Shown: piece by piece, positions 32,880-44,700 of the stretch
Numbering within the stretch: position 1 is the first letter of the stretch
How the letters are laid out: each line of letters opens with the position of its first letter
From: Chromera velia
Taxonomy: Eukaryota > Sar > Chromeraceae
Assembly: GCA_018398765.1 (NCBI GenBank)
Contig: JAHBMJ010002098.1
Coordinates: forward strand, 32,501-96,500
Length of the DNA: 64,000 nucleotides
Direction of reading: 5' to 3'
Translations under genes and position numbers: made by a program
Notes under the pieces: model-generated
What the model was told of the DNA's origin: nothing
The model's input: the letters and a program-made list of their open reading frames with translations, nothing else
The model's database searches: none

Positions 32880-34230
32880 CAAGGCGAAGATAAGTCCTGT
32901 CTCTGCATGTTCATTTGATCGTTGATTATCTCAGCAAAGAGATGAAGGACTCTCTCTCTGCACGTTCATTCAGTCGTGGCTGAGTCTCTTTGCGTGTCCG
33001 TTCAGTCGTCGTAAGCAGAGAATGATACAGGCTCCCCTTTCTGCACACTCGTTCGGTCGTTGCAGCAGCAAGGCAGAGATTCCGCTGAGTCTCCTAGCGT
33101 GTTTGTTCAGTCGTTGTAAGCGGAGGATGACAGAGATTCCTCTCTCTGCACACTCGTTCGGTCGTTGCAAAAGGAATGCAAAGAATTTTCTCTTCATGTT
33201 CATTCAATTTCGCTCGGTCGTTGCAGCAGCAAGGCAGAGATTCCGCTGAGTCTCCTAGTGTGTTCGTTCAGTCGTTGCAAGCGGAGGATGACAGAGATTC
33301 CTCTCTCTGCACACTCGTTCGGTCGTTGCAAAAGGAATGCAAAGAATTCTCTCTTCATGTTCGTTCGCAGCAAGGCAGAGATTCCGCTGAGTCTCCTTGC
33401 GTGTTCGTTCAGTCGTTGCAAGCAGAGGATGACAGAGATTCCTCTCTCAGCGCATTCGTTCGGTCGTTACGAAAGGAATGCAAAGATTTCTCTCTTCATG
33501 TTCGTTCGGTCGTTGCAAGCAAAGGATGACAGAGATTCCTCTCTCTGTGTTCGTTCGGTCGTTGCAGCAGCTCGTTGCAGCAACAAGGCATAGATTCCGC
33601 TGATGTCCCTGCGTGCTCGTTCAGTCATTGCAAGCAGAAGATGACAGAAATTCCTCTCTCTGCACACTCCTTCGATCGTTGCAAAAGAAATGCAAAGGTT
33701 CTCTCTGAATGTTTGTTCAGTCGTTGCAGCAGCAAGGCAGAGATTCCGCTGAGTGTTCCTGCATGTTTGTTCAGTCGTTACAAGCAGAACACGACCAAGA
33801 GCAGGACACTGTCAGAGATTCTTCTCTCTGCACATTCGTTCGATCGTTGCAAAAGGAATGCAAAGAGTTCTCTCTGCTATTGATTTGGTCGTTGCAGCAG
33901 CAAGACAGAGATTCTGCTGTATCTCCTTGCGTTTTCGTTCAGTCGTTGCCTAGAGTCGTTGCAAGCGGAGGATGACAGAGACTCCTCTCTCTGCACACTC
34001 GTTCGGTCGTTGCAAAAGGAATGTACAGAATCTAGTACAGAATTCTCTCTTCATGTTCGTTCGGTCGTTGCAGCAGTAAGACAAAGATTCCGCTGAGTCT
34101 CTTTGCGTTTTCGTTCAGTCGTTGCAAGCAAAGAATGACAGGGATTCCTCTCTCTGCGTACTCGATGACAGGGATTCCTCTCTCTGCGTACTCGTTCGGT
34201 TATTGCAAAGGAATGTAAAGAATTCTCTCT
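32880..34230. repeat. Minisatellite C: long units around TCGTTCGGTCGTTGCAGCAG
   Basis: About ten copies of a unit of roughly 115-180 bp with recognisable blocks: TCGTTCGGTCGTTGCA, GGCAGAGATTCCGCTGAGTC, GGATGACAGAGATTCCTCTC and AAGGAATGCAAAGAATT. Copies differ by block loss and duplication. Apparent proteins in all three plus frames are repeat translations. Confidence 0.85.
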
Positions 34231-34261
34231 AGGCAAGTAGCCGGTGGATGAGCAGACTTCT

Positions 34262-34545
34262 CCCCTTACATATTCGCTCTGACTCGTGCCTCTGCGCACA
34301 TTCTCTCTCACTCGTACCCCTGCGCATATTCCCTCTGACTTATGCTCCTGCGCACAGACAGACAGACAGACAGAGACAGACAGACAGAGACAGAGACAGA
34401 GACAGAGACAGACTCTGAGACAGAGACAGAGACAGAGAGACAGAAAGAGACAGACAGAGACAGACAGACAGACAAAGACAGACAGAGACAGACAGACAGA
34501 CACAGACAGACACACAGAGACAGACAGACAGACAGAATCCGATGA
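34262..34545. repeat. Returning 28-bp units followed by a (CAGA)n tract
   Basis: Three or four 28-bp units like those at 30260-30720, directly followed by about 190 bp of CAGA/GACA repeat. The return of the first unit type after two other arrays suggests that the B and C arrays grew or inserted within an older 28-bp array. Confidence 0.8.
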
Positions 34546-34549
34546 AATA

Positions 34550-36449
34550 CGGAATACAGAAATCGATTGATTGACGGATGGAGAAACAAATGGAAAACGA
34601 GAAGTGAGGAGAAAGACAGACAAACGCACCAGCAGTGTGCCTCGGGGGGATCGGGACCAGCGCGGACCAGCGGTGTGAATGCAAGCGTTGGGGAGGGCTT
34701 CAGCTAGCATGGCCTCGAGAGTGTCATGGCTTACAGAAACGTTTGGGGCTCCCTGAACAGCGCTGCTCAAAGACAATGAGACAGGACGCAGCCATCTGGA
34801 ATGGTCAAATGTCGTGATTTGGCGTCTACAGGTCCCACATATTAAATTTTATCTGGAACCCATCTCTAAAGGTCTGAATGCTTCTAACCGCGCAGTGTAT
34901 TCAAAAATAAGCATAGTGAAAGCCACAGAAAGTGGAAAGATGTAACAACCTCCGGCAGGTATCCTGGCCCAAACTTTGGTTCATCAAAACTTATAATGAC
35001 TATGACTATGACGCGCCATCGTCAATGATTCGTCATCTATGCATATCCAGAGCTAGCTGGATACTTCTAACGTTAGGCAGGGAAAAGTTGTCATTTTTTT
35101 TAGAATGTTATGCTAGTACACTGCCTGCAGTGCCATAATCTACATCTCTCTTAAAAGTTCTTATAAAGTTTCAGTCTAGGTTTCAGTCGTAGAATTGGTC
35201 ATGTATAGAGAAGCTAAAAACTTTCAAGTTCATCATTGTATATTTGTTACTAAGCTCGGTTTCTCAACTTTCGATCGACTTTTTTTAAAACTAGATTTGA
35301 GATCGACTCAATTTTCTTTAAGTTTTTTTTGTGAATCTATAAAAATTATACAATGATCTTCTTGATTTAGTTCTGGCAGTGATACTTTTTAAATGCTTTA
35401 AAGATGTCATCATCATCATCATCATCATACGCCATCGCTATCGGCCCATAATAGGCGTGAAACACTTAAAAAGTTTTAAAAACACTGAGTCTAAGATACA
35501 GCATGTAATATTTTTTTAAAAAAAATTTCAATAATTTTTAAAAGTACTATTTAAAGTAAAAACAACAATCAATATACACTTAAAATATGTGTCACATATT
35601 ATGTGACATATAATATGTGTTGCAATTAAAAAAGAAAGAAAAGGTGTTTAAAAAGAGTTTTGTGTCTTTTACGAATAAATTTTGCCTCTGAGGTTAACTC
35701 TAACTAAATAATGTTTTTTTTTTTTTAATGTAGCCAAATATAGTTATAATTAAAAAGTTTTTTTAAATATAGTATACATATGCGTAGTCGCGCACGATTC
35801 TAACTTGAAGTATGATTATATACAATACATATCTCTCAAAATTCGTTGTGTAACTTGTGTTTTTAGTTTTGTTTAAAGGTTAGTACTTAATTTGCACAGT
35901 ACTGCACAGCGCAGATGGCTACTAGATGCATATTCTTCATTCACATCTCTATATTGACTGATATTGACTAAGTTGTTATTAACTTGTTAACAATATAATA
36001 CAAATAATCTAACAACCATGCAAACGGCACTAGCTAGAAACGGCAGCAAACCTACATTTTTTTTTTTGAATTGTTGATTTCTTTATAAAGCGACAATGTT
36101 AATTTTACGTATTTCCCCTACTAGTGTTTTGCACCACCATAATGCCAGTGCTATCAAAACTTCATGCATAGGTCTACATTCTGTATCGCAGATTATCTAG
36201 CAGATTATAGGCTCGAGCTGGTCCTCAGCCGGACTGTTGAAACTCACTAAAAGCTTGGAAAGTTTTGCCCTTGTGGACTGGATCTCATGCGTGCCTTCAC
36301 CTATAGGCCCACACACATTGCTGGACCGAAATCGCTCAAATGCCAGCTCCAATCAAAGGCTGGATGTGGCCTGTCATTTGTATTCGCACTGCAGCCAACC
36401 TGGTGCTGGTTGCTGCTACTTGCTAAGCTCGACGTAGCTCGTACGTTGT
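34550..36449. other. AT-rich intergenic stretch
   Basis: From about 34800 the sequence becomes strongly AT-rich with poly-T and poly-A runs and no convincing frame. A minus-strand frame starting at 34776 (MSLSSAVQGAPN) runs about 48 codons to a possible GT donor near 34631, but no partner exon or domain is seen. A CAT-repeat hairpin motif shared with the PDI intron lies at 35408-35457. Confidence 0.4.
35408..35457. repeat. CAT-repeat plus ACGCCATCGC motif, copy 1
   Basis: A (CAT)n run followed by ACGCCATCGC, a GGCC-centred stretch and TAGGCGT. The same sequence with three or four changes is at 48944-48992. The two copies lie in unrelated surroundings, so this is likely a dispersed repeat end. 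Confidence 0.6.
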
Positions 36450-36653
36450 TCAAGTACTAGATGTGCTTTGGTGCACCTTTGTGTGTGCTTTTCGAAGGAG
36501 ATCAACCACGTCAGGGTGGCGTCCTCGTGCCGCTAGATCACCAGCTGTCGCCCCATCCTGCAAACGGTCATGGGTTCGCGTGCATGTATGTCCATGTATT
36601 TATACATGCACACGTGTATCTACAACACTCCCTTCACTCCTCCCCTCTCGCTA

Positions 36654-36688
<35 letters not shown>

Positions 36689-39600
36689 GCGCCTCTCTGT
36701 CTCTGTCTCTGTCTCTGTCTGTCTCTCTCTGTGCTTGTCTGCGTCCAAGTTTGGTCTCCTGTCCCTTACATATAACTGGTCCTCCATTGAGTCTCTCGTG
36801 GTTTCTCTGTTCCCTCTCTCCTTGCTGTCTCCTATCTCACTTGAGGCAGGTGGCATTCGCATTTGTGGGTGCTTGAGTGCGCGCGCGCGTGTGTGTGTGT
36901 GCGTGCGCGCCAGCGCGCAAAGCGACACGAACAAAAGACGGGCCTGTATGCACGACTCTACGTGGAGACCGGCCGGGACGGAAGCATCCCTCCCTCCCTC
37001 CCTGTGGCACGCATGCACGCACGGAGAGAGAGAGAGAATCAGGGGAAGGGAAAGTCAGAGGGGGACACAAAGGTCAAAGGGGACAAAGAAAGACAAAGAA
37101 AACAAACAAAGGGGAGTGCACGAGACCAACAGCGTCTCTGGGCGAGAGCAAAGCTCCCCTTTCGACCATCTCTTCCACCACGTTCGTCAAACCACGAAGA
37201 GACGCCCAGTGAAGACCCGTACGGCCCCACTGCAACCAGCACCTCAAACAAAGAGAATAAAATGAGTCCAACATACACACATGTCAAGAGAATCGAGCGC
37301 AAAACAGTTGAGTCCGACTTCTTCTTCTGCTCATTCAAGTTGTGCGAACGGAAGGAGGCAGATATGGCCGGTCAGTTGTCATCTAGGCGACACACCCTTT
37401 TCCCTTCTGTTTTTGTGACTTCTCACTTCTCTCAAGACAAATCTCCGTCCGAGTCTGCAGAATGAATTGATGAATTGTTGGGGAGTCTGCCGCCTCCCTG
37501 GCTGGCTGTGTGGCTGTAACACGGACAACAGGAAGAGAGAGAACACGTTTGTTTCAAGGAGCTGGCTGGCTCTGTACATTACTCTTTTGCATTGGAAAAT
37601 TGAAACAGCGTTGAGTGCGTATGTTCGACAACTCACTGCGGACCCCCGCATACAATTGAAAGCTTCAGCATCGTTCTTGTTGAGGGCTCCTGATCAATCG
37701 AGCAGGCAGCATGCCACTCACTTCCTGCCTGCCTGCCTGCCTGAGTGAGTAAATTCCATTGACTGACTGACCTTTGTTGTTGCAGAAAGTGATGCTCCGC
37801 TCCTGAGAAGAGAGATCGCCGTCCCTCCATGCCCGTTGTCGCATGCAATGTGCAAGGGGGTCTCTCCGTACTGCGTGTGTGTGAGCAGATAGAGGAGAGA
37901 GGAGACAGGACCAGCAGGAGGAGGGGACGAGGGGGGAGCTCAATCAATTAGGGTGTTGCGACGTCAGGTAGAGAGACGGTTGCGTCGTTCAGACAGTGAA
38001 GTAAGTTTTTGGAGGGAAAACACAACTAAGACGGAAGCAAAACACAGAAAGTGAGTATGGGAGACAAATCACGATCTGACATGCATCCCGCTTCCTTCCT
38101 TCCGTCCTCCCTTCCCGGTGTTTTTCCTCGATCGAACCCCCAACCCCGGCCACTTTCCTTTCCTTTAGTTCCGCTGATCGATCTGCTCCTTCATTCGTCT
38201 CTGCCCAATAATTCATTCACATGCCTGCATGCTTCCTTTCTTTCTTCTCTTCCTTTCGTCTTTTTCCTGTTTGTTGTTGGCCCCGTTGGTACCAGTACAC
38301 CTGCTCACACTCCCTCCCTCCCTCCCTCCCTCCCTTCGATTCCCACCTTCGTCACCGCATCGACATCTGCCCCCCTTGCAACAAGCTCGGTCACCACGGA
38401 CTCAAGACCCCGTGAAGCAGCGCCATGCAGAACCGAGAGGTCTCCCATCGTCTGCAGTTTGACAAATGTCTTTCATCATCGACACACAGCATGCGAGCAT
38501 CATGACACCCCCCCCACCCCACCCACACACACACACACACGCCATGCAGACACACACGGAGAGAGACAGACAGGCGCACGTGGCAGAGGAGATTGACGTC
38601 AGGAACAAAATTGTACCAGAATGCTAGCTCTCTTTTGCCCTTTCTTTTCTTTTCAAGCCAACTGCGGGTACTCTACTCGACTGATTCTGCTTGCCGAGAG
38701 TCCCTCCCAAGAAAGAAAGAAAGAAAGAAATTAGAAAAGAAAAGAGAGAAGAGATGCACGTTGTCTTGGTACAGAAAAACACTGGCGTGGGTTTGACTCT
38801 TCCTTCTCAAGCGCTCACCACATATGCCCTGTGTAAATTTCAAAAAGAAAAATAAAACCTGTAGAGTGAAGTTCAGCTTCCCTCACATGCAATCACAAAT
38901 GGATCCCTTCCTCATGGACTTACCGCATGCACGAACGGATTGCCCCCGCCGCCTTTCTGCAACTCCAACTCGGCAGACGAAGACGCCTTTGCTCTGTCTC
39001 GCTCTCTCTGTTGCCTCAACCGCAAGCCTCGCCCCTTACCCATGCAGGCAATACAAGGAGCTCCCTCTCTCTGCAAACGCAATAAATAGCCAGAGACAGA
39101 AAGAATAGCACTGTGGTGCAATTTTTTCACATGGGCCTGCCGGTACAAGAAGTCAATCGGACAGAATCAAGAAAGTCGCATCGCACACTTCTTTCTGAAC
39201 TTCGGAAAAAGGCTCCTGTGGGCAGAAACTTCCATTCTTGCTGACCGATGAAAGAAAAGTAAAAGCTCTCAAACACCCCCAACTTCTCTGACCGACCAGC
39301 ACTTGCAGAGAAGGGGCCTCTAGGTTTGGTAACGGCATCGGCACCGAAGAAGACGAAGCTGAAGAAGAAGGACTTGAGTTGTTGTTCTCAGCAGTCACAT
39401 CCGTCTCTTTCTCCTCCTCCTCCTCCTGCTGCTGCTGCTGCCATAGAAAAAGGAATGGTATTCCACGAACAACACAACACAACTTGAAACGTGAAAGCAA
39501 GCGGTGAGACCCTTTGCAACAAGATAGAGAAGAAAGGAAAAACGGCACAAGACACCTACCTCTCGAGCCAACACAATTTCATCTGACTGACTGACGAGTT

Positions 39601-41067
39601 GTACCGTTCGAAATCCGTCCTAGTACGCTTACCTTAGTTAGTCTCTGAGCAAAATTCAAAAGCACTCTTTCTTTCAACTTCACAAAAACACCCCTCGATC
39701 ACGCCCACCCATGCCACCATGCTCCTTCCTACTGACCCTTTCGGGAGTCCCTTTCGCAATTTCATCGCCCTCCCTGATCAGTGCGAGGGCTGAGCGTTCA
39801 TCTCCGGCTTTCACTGCAAGGACGAGCGGGCTGTTGCCTTCCTGCAACAACATTCAAAATCTACAGGTCAGAAGGACGACCAGAAGAGAGAGAGAGGGAG
39901 GGACAGGTCAAGAAAGACCCGACCCATCTGCACTTTCTTTCTTTCTGCGCGGTCCGTGGCTTCATCTTGATCGAGGAAAGGTGCGGAGAAATGGAACGCA
40001 CAATTAAGTAAAAAAAGAATAAAGAGTACCAGGAAGGAAGTGATTTGAGTGGAGACAATGAAGTCAAAGTTCATCCATCGTCTCTCTGCGTTCTCCGTCA
40101 GGCTTCCTCTGCAAATCGACTGCCATGAATTCGCTAAAAAGCATTCGCTCCCGCTATCTGATTTGTGCATCATCACTGATTTTGAATGTTAGACAGGTTA
40201 CGTTCCTTGTGAATAAGTGCATAATGTCCGCCCCCCTTCTTCTGCACACTCACTCACCCCGTCTCTCAGATTGCAGTCGGCACGGAAGGCCAATAAGACT
40301 TCCACGTGAACAGAACGTCGGAGAGAAGCGGCCAAGTGAAGCGGACGACGGCCCTCCTGCAAGCAGCAGCAATTGAGCTCATACTGCTCTATGATGTCTC
40401 CTGCGTTCTGGATGTGTGATGAGTCTGACCACGACACTCTCGTAACAACACACGCAGGCGTATCTATTTTGTGTCGCGCTCTCAAGCACTCCTTTCCTCT
40501 CACTGGTACATTACTATGTCAGCAGAGTGACCTGCTTGCCTCCTTCCCCCCTGGTTTTCTCATCTACTGCCGAACATTTCCAACTCCATTCCTTTGTAAC
40601 CAAAAGACGAAAATATGTTTTATCCTTCTGCCTCATTTTTGCCCATGCTTCCACCGATCTGCCAAATCCCACCCTCTCATATTCCTGTAACATCGTCCCT
40701 CGAAGTCTATAAATCAACGGTCTACAGACGCTCTACTTCTCTTCTTCATCCTTCACTGACTTTCTGTCCGTCTACATCGGCACCTAGATACAGGAGAAGC
40801 AACGCGTCGAGGAGCCGGCCGTCCTTGATGGCCTTCCAGAGTTCCTCTAGGTGGACCTGAAAAGAGAACAGACAAACACAAACAGACAGCAACGAAACCC
40901 GTCGGAAATAGGTCAAAGGCACACAAGACCACATGCACACCAAAGCACGTATCTGTCTTTCATTACATGTGTAGACTGACCGGCCTGAACTGCCTGAGCC
41001 GGTGTCTCACGAAGTCCAATCCCAGCACGGAATCCCGAAGGCGAACGGCTCCATCGAGGGATGACAT
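36450..41067 (-). CDS. Ankyrin-repeat protein, 10 coding exons, 361 aa
   Basis: A protein-binding adaptor built from ankyrin repeats; partner unknown. Exons: 41067-40981, 40856-40761, 40356-40258, 39841-39737, 39437-39297, 39070-38924, 38451-38347, 37870-37772, 37229-37131, 36557-36450. Every intron is phase 0 and most repeat-bearing exons are 96-108 bp, that is one 32-36-residue repeat each. Clear repeats are GRRPLHLAASLRRSVHVEVL (63-82), VLHGAASRGLESVVTELVAR (from 232), YGETPLHIACDNGH (261-274) and WGRTGLHWASLRGLTNVVEE (294-313), with a capping repeat DGATAGDLAARGRH at the C-terminus (327-340). Exon 5 encodes a Gln/Glu/Ser low-complexity spacer (130-176) and exon 6 a basic Arg/Gln-rich segment, which split the repeats into two blocks. 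No signal peptide or membrane segment is seen. Head to head with the TPR-AHA1 gene. Confidence 0.9.
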
Positions 41068-41769
41068 TCCTTCCTTACTCAGGCAGGCAGGCAGGCACGT
41101 TTTCCCTTTCAAATTATGACCGAACTTGGTGAAACATGCGACCTAGCTGAGTGTGCGCGCCGAAACTACCCCCGTCTCCAGACTCGGTCCGAGTGTGGGG
41201 TTTGTAACTCACTGCCTGGCTGCAACAGGCAGAGTCGGCACCTCAGTGGATGCGACAGAGATCTTCAAGGGGGAACAAAAGACCACCGATGAACTGCAAG
41301 AAACCAGAAAGATATACACCGTACAGAAGACTCTGTCAGAGAGATTCTGATAGGAGACGGATATAGGAGACGGCCAGCTACGAAGTGAAAGACATGCATG
41401 CACCTCTTTGGCGCGCGTCCAGAAAAGTGCGTACACAAAAATGACAGTTTTTGGCCGTCCGGCCCGGAAAGTATAAGTTTCTGCATGTTTCTGCAGCCGT
41501 CTCGAATCATCTCGAATCACTACACAACTTTTCATCTCCTCAACGGTTCTGCAAGAAAGCAGGTCTAATGCACCTCCGCTTGCTTGTGCCAGGTAGCACT
41601 ACCGTCCCGCTGACTATGATTGCATGCCTGCTTCCTCTTTGCTGTCTGAGCTTGTATTGAAAGTTTCGATCAGTTTCTTGTGATCGTTATTTCTGTCTGG
41701 ATTTGGTGATCAAATTCTTCCCTTCTTTTCAAAGCGAGAGCGTGATCCTGAGCTCTTGATTGACTGAAG
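41068..41769. promoter_or_regulatory. Shared upstream region of two divergent genes
   Basis: 702 bp between the ATG of the minus-strand ankyrin gene and the ATG of the plus-strand TPR-AHA1 gene. It must hold both 5' leaders and promoters. No TATA-like word in either orientation stands out. Confidence 0.5.
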
Positions 41770-44700
41770 ATGGAGGCGCAAGCTGCGACAGAGGACGTCC
41801 CCATGATGCCGCCTGAGGGTGCGGTGGATGAGGGAGAGGCAGGAACGAACTCTCCTTCTCCAGATGCGGACACTGAAATGGACTCCGCAGAGACTGACAA
41901 GGATGACACGAAGAGCGATGCTGCAAAGGAAGATAAGGATGATGTCAAAAGCGATAAGGAAGACACAAAGGAGACCCTCAGTGTCGAGGAGAGGCTGACG
42001 TTGGCAGTCAGTTGCAAAGACGCAGGGAACGATTCGTTCAAGAAAGCGGATAACTCGGACGCAAGGACGAAATACCAGGAAGGATTGGAGCATTTGAAGG
42101 ACATGGCACAAGACACACATGGACTTTCTGACATCAAAAAGTCCCTTTACCTGAACCTCTCAATGGCTTGCATTGTCAGTCGCCGGGCAATTATGCTGCT
42201 TCTCAGCTTCTCTTGTCCTTTTCTTCCCTTGGATAGCAAGATGAGGTCCACCCCTTCCCCCCCCACCGCATCCACTCTTTTTCTTTCTAGATTCCTCTGT
42301 GTCCTCCCAAGACTTGTCGTACTTCCTATGCTCTCCTTTTGATGCTCTCAGCTTGTTCTGCTTCAGGTGCTTTGAAACGCGAGACTCTGAGTGTCTTAGC
42401 TCATTCTTTGAATTCCTTCCTGTACCAACCGCAAATCATTTTGGTAGGTTGACAAGTCACGGTAGGATGAATATGGTTTATGTGTTCTCGAATCTTCCGT
42501 GCAGCGTCTTGCCAAGTGGTTCGAGGCAATCGAAGCTGCGGACGGTGCTCTGAAGATTGACAAGGAGAACATCAAGGTAGGCGTGCATGTGCAGTTTTTT
42601 CCCTCTCCGAGTGGAGGTTCCGCAATGCAAATTTAAAGGAGTCAACTCGGGTGCAGTTGAGCGATGGGGGACGGGCTGCGTGTGATGTCTGGTTGGGGGT
42701 GATGGCGAAACCTCTTTGGGTGTTCTCTCGTCCCCGCGTCATCGATTTTGCTTCAAAGTGGAGAATTGTGCTGTTGCTGTGTTTGATGATGTTTTGTGGA
42801 GATTGTCCTGCCATTTGTAAAACTGCTGTGTGTTGTGCAGGAGTGTGTGTCAGCATGCTTGTCAATGAATCGTTGCGTGCGTCAATCTGCAGGCCCGCTA
42901 CCGTCGTGGAGTTGCTCGCAGTCGTTTTGGTGCTTTGGAGGAGGCCAAGGAGGACCTTTTGGAGGTGCTGAAGAAAGAGCCCAACAACGGAGACGCCAGG
43001 AGAGAGCTGCAGGAACTGAAGCCCAGACTCCAGGCAGCAAAAGAAGAGGAGAAGAAGGTCAGTCAGCTGGGTTTGAAAGCAGCGTGCGTTTTTGCGCGCG
43101 CGCGCGTGTGTGTGCCGATGGATCAACTGACTGATTGATTGATTGATCAGTCCGACTCCTCATCCGTTCCACCGTTCTCTGTTCTTCTCACGGCTTTTCT
43201 GTTCCCTTGTTGCCCTTTTGTCCAGGGCCCTCAGTGAGCGTTGTAGTGCTCACACGCATCCCCGAGCGTCCGCATGTGTCTTGATAGTGCGTCCGTGTGT
43301 CGCTCTGGCTCCCTAGCGGACTGACTAGCGGACCGGCTGTGTGTCAGCAGAGCTCCGACAGATTTTTGCGTGACTCTGTGTGGTGTTCAAGAGAACATGC
43401 GTTGAAGCTATCTGTAGTGCAGTAGACCATCAGAAGAGAATCTGTATGCGTGCATCTATCTGTCTATGTTTATGCATGCAGCAATTCGGGGGGATGTTCG
43501 GGAAGGCCGGGGGGAAGGGCCTGTACGACGACCGGGAGAAGGAAATGCAGGAGAGGAGGGAGAAGGAGGCAGAGGCAAAGAGACTGAGAAGGATTGAGTG
43601 GGAAGTCAGTCGGTCGGGCAGACGGGGGGGGGCGTGGGCTTTTTTTTTTCGCTTGCTGGTTTCCTTCCTTCCTTCCTTCGGCTCTCCGTACCTACCTCCC
43701 TTTCCCGTTGCCTCATAATCCCCCCTTTCTTTCCTTTTGCCACTCCCTGTGCCTTGCACTCTCCCTCATTTCCTTCTCATCTTTTGTCCGACCGCGTGGG
43801 TGCATGAGCATTCCTTCTCTCTCTTCTTTCTTTCTTTTGCATGTCCACACGACCACTGCAGGCCGAAATGAGAGTTCGGAAAGAGAAGGGCGAGGAGGAG
43901 ATTTCGTTTGAAAAGTGGGACGAGGAAAAGACCAAAGAGAAGGAGAAAGCCGACAAAGAGAGGGAAAAGGAGAGGGAAAAGAAGCAGAGAGAGAGTGGGA
44001 GTTCCACTGCAAAGCGGCCCGCGAAAGAGAAAAAGAAGAAGGAGGATAAGGACGGAAAGAGCGAGGACGAACTTGATGAAGAGGATCTCAAAATCATCAA
44101 CGAAACCAAAAAAATGGGTCAGTGAAGAAAAGGGAGTTAAGGGAAGGGAAGGGAAGGAAAGGGTGACCAGAAAAGAAACATGCTGCTGCGGCCGGAGCTC
44201 TCTTCTCTTCTTCCTTCCCTATCTTGTCTTGTCTGCGTGCAGTTCTTTCTCATTGCATCAATCACCCCATTCATGGCTCTCTCTGTCCAGCTTCCTTCCT
44301 TCTCTCCAGGAGGCTGTGCGGGGCCCTGAAACTCGTCCGTGTGTCTGTGTGTGTGTGTGTGTGCGTGTATGTGCACTTACAGACATGCTTGCTTCTTTTG
44401 TCCTTTGTCCTCCATGCCCGTCCTTCCGTCCGTCCGTCCGTCCGTCCGTCCGTCAGGCTACTGCTACTTCCGCAAGGAGTTGACAGAAGAGGAGAAGGCC
44501 ATGAAGGCCCGTCACGTTCCTCAACGACTCGAGGAGACGGCCGCCGCATCGGGGCCACAGGGGGGACAGGAGGGGGGGGAGGCCGCAGGGGGTGCGGCTT
44601 CAGGGACAGTGGGCCAGTCGGAGTGGAACGCCAGGGGCACGACGTTTGAGGAGAAAGGTGGGGGGGCCTGTCTTCGTACCCACCTACGTGCATATGTCAT

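Noticed and set aside
34051-34776. A 241-codon minus frame beginning MSLSSAVQGAPN
   Set aside because: Most of it translates the CAGA tract and 28-bp units. The first 48 codons could be one exon of an unseen gene, but no partner exon was found, and linking it to the ABCG gene across 5 kb of repeats is unsupported.
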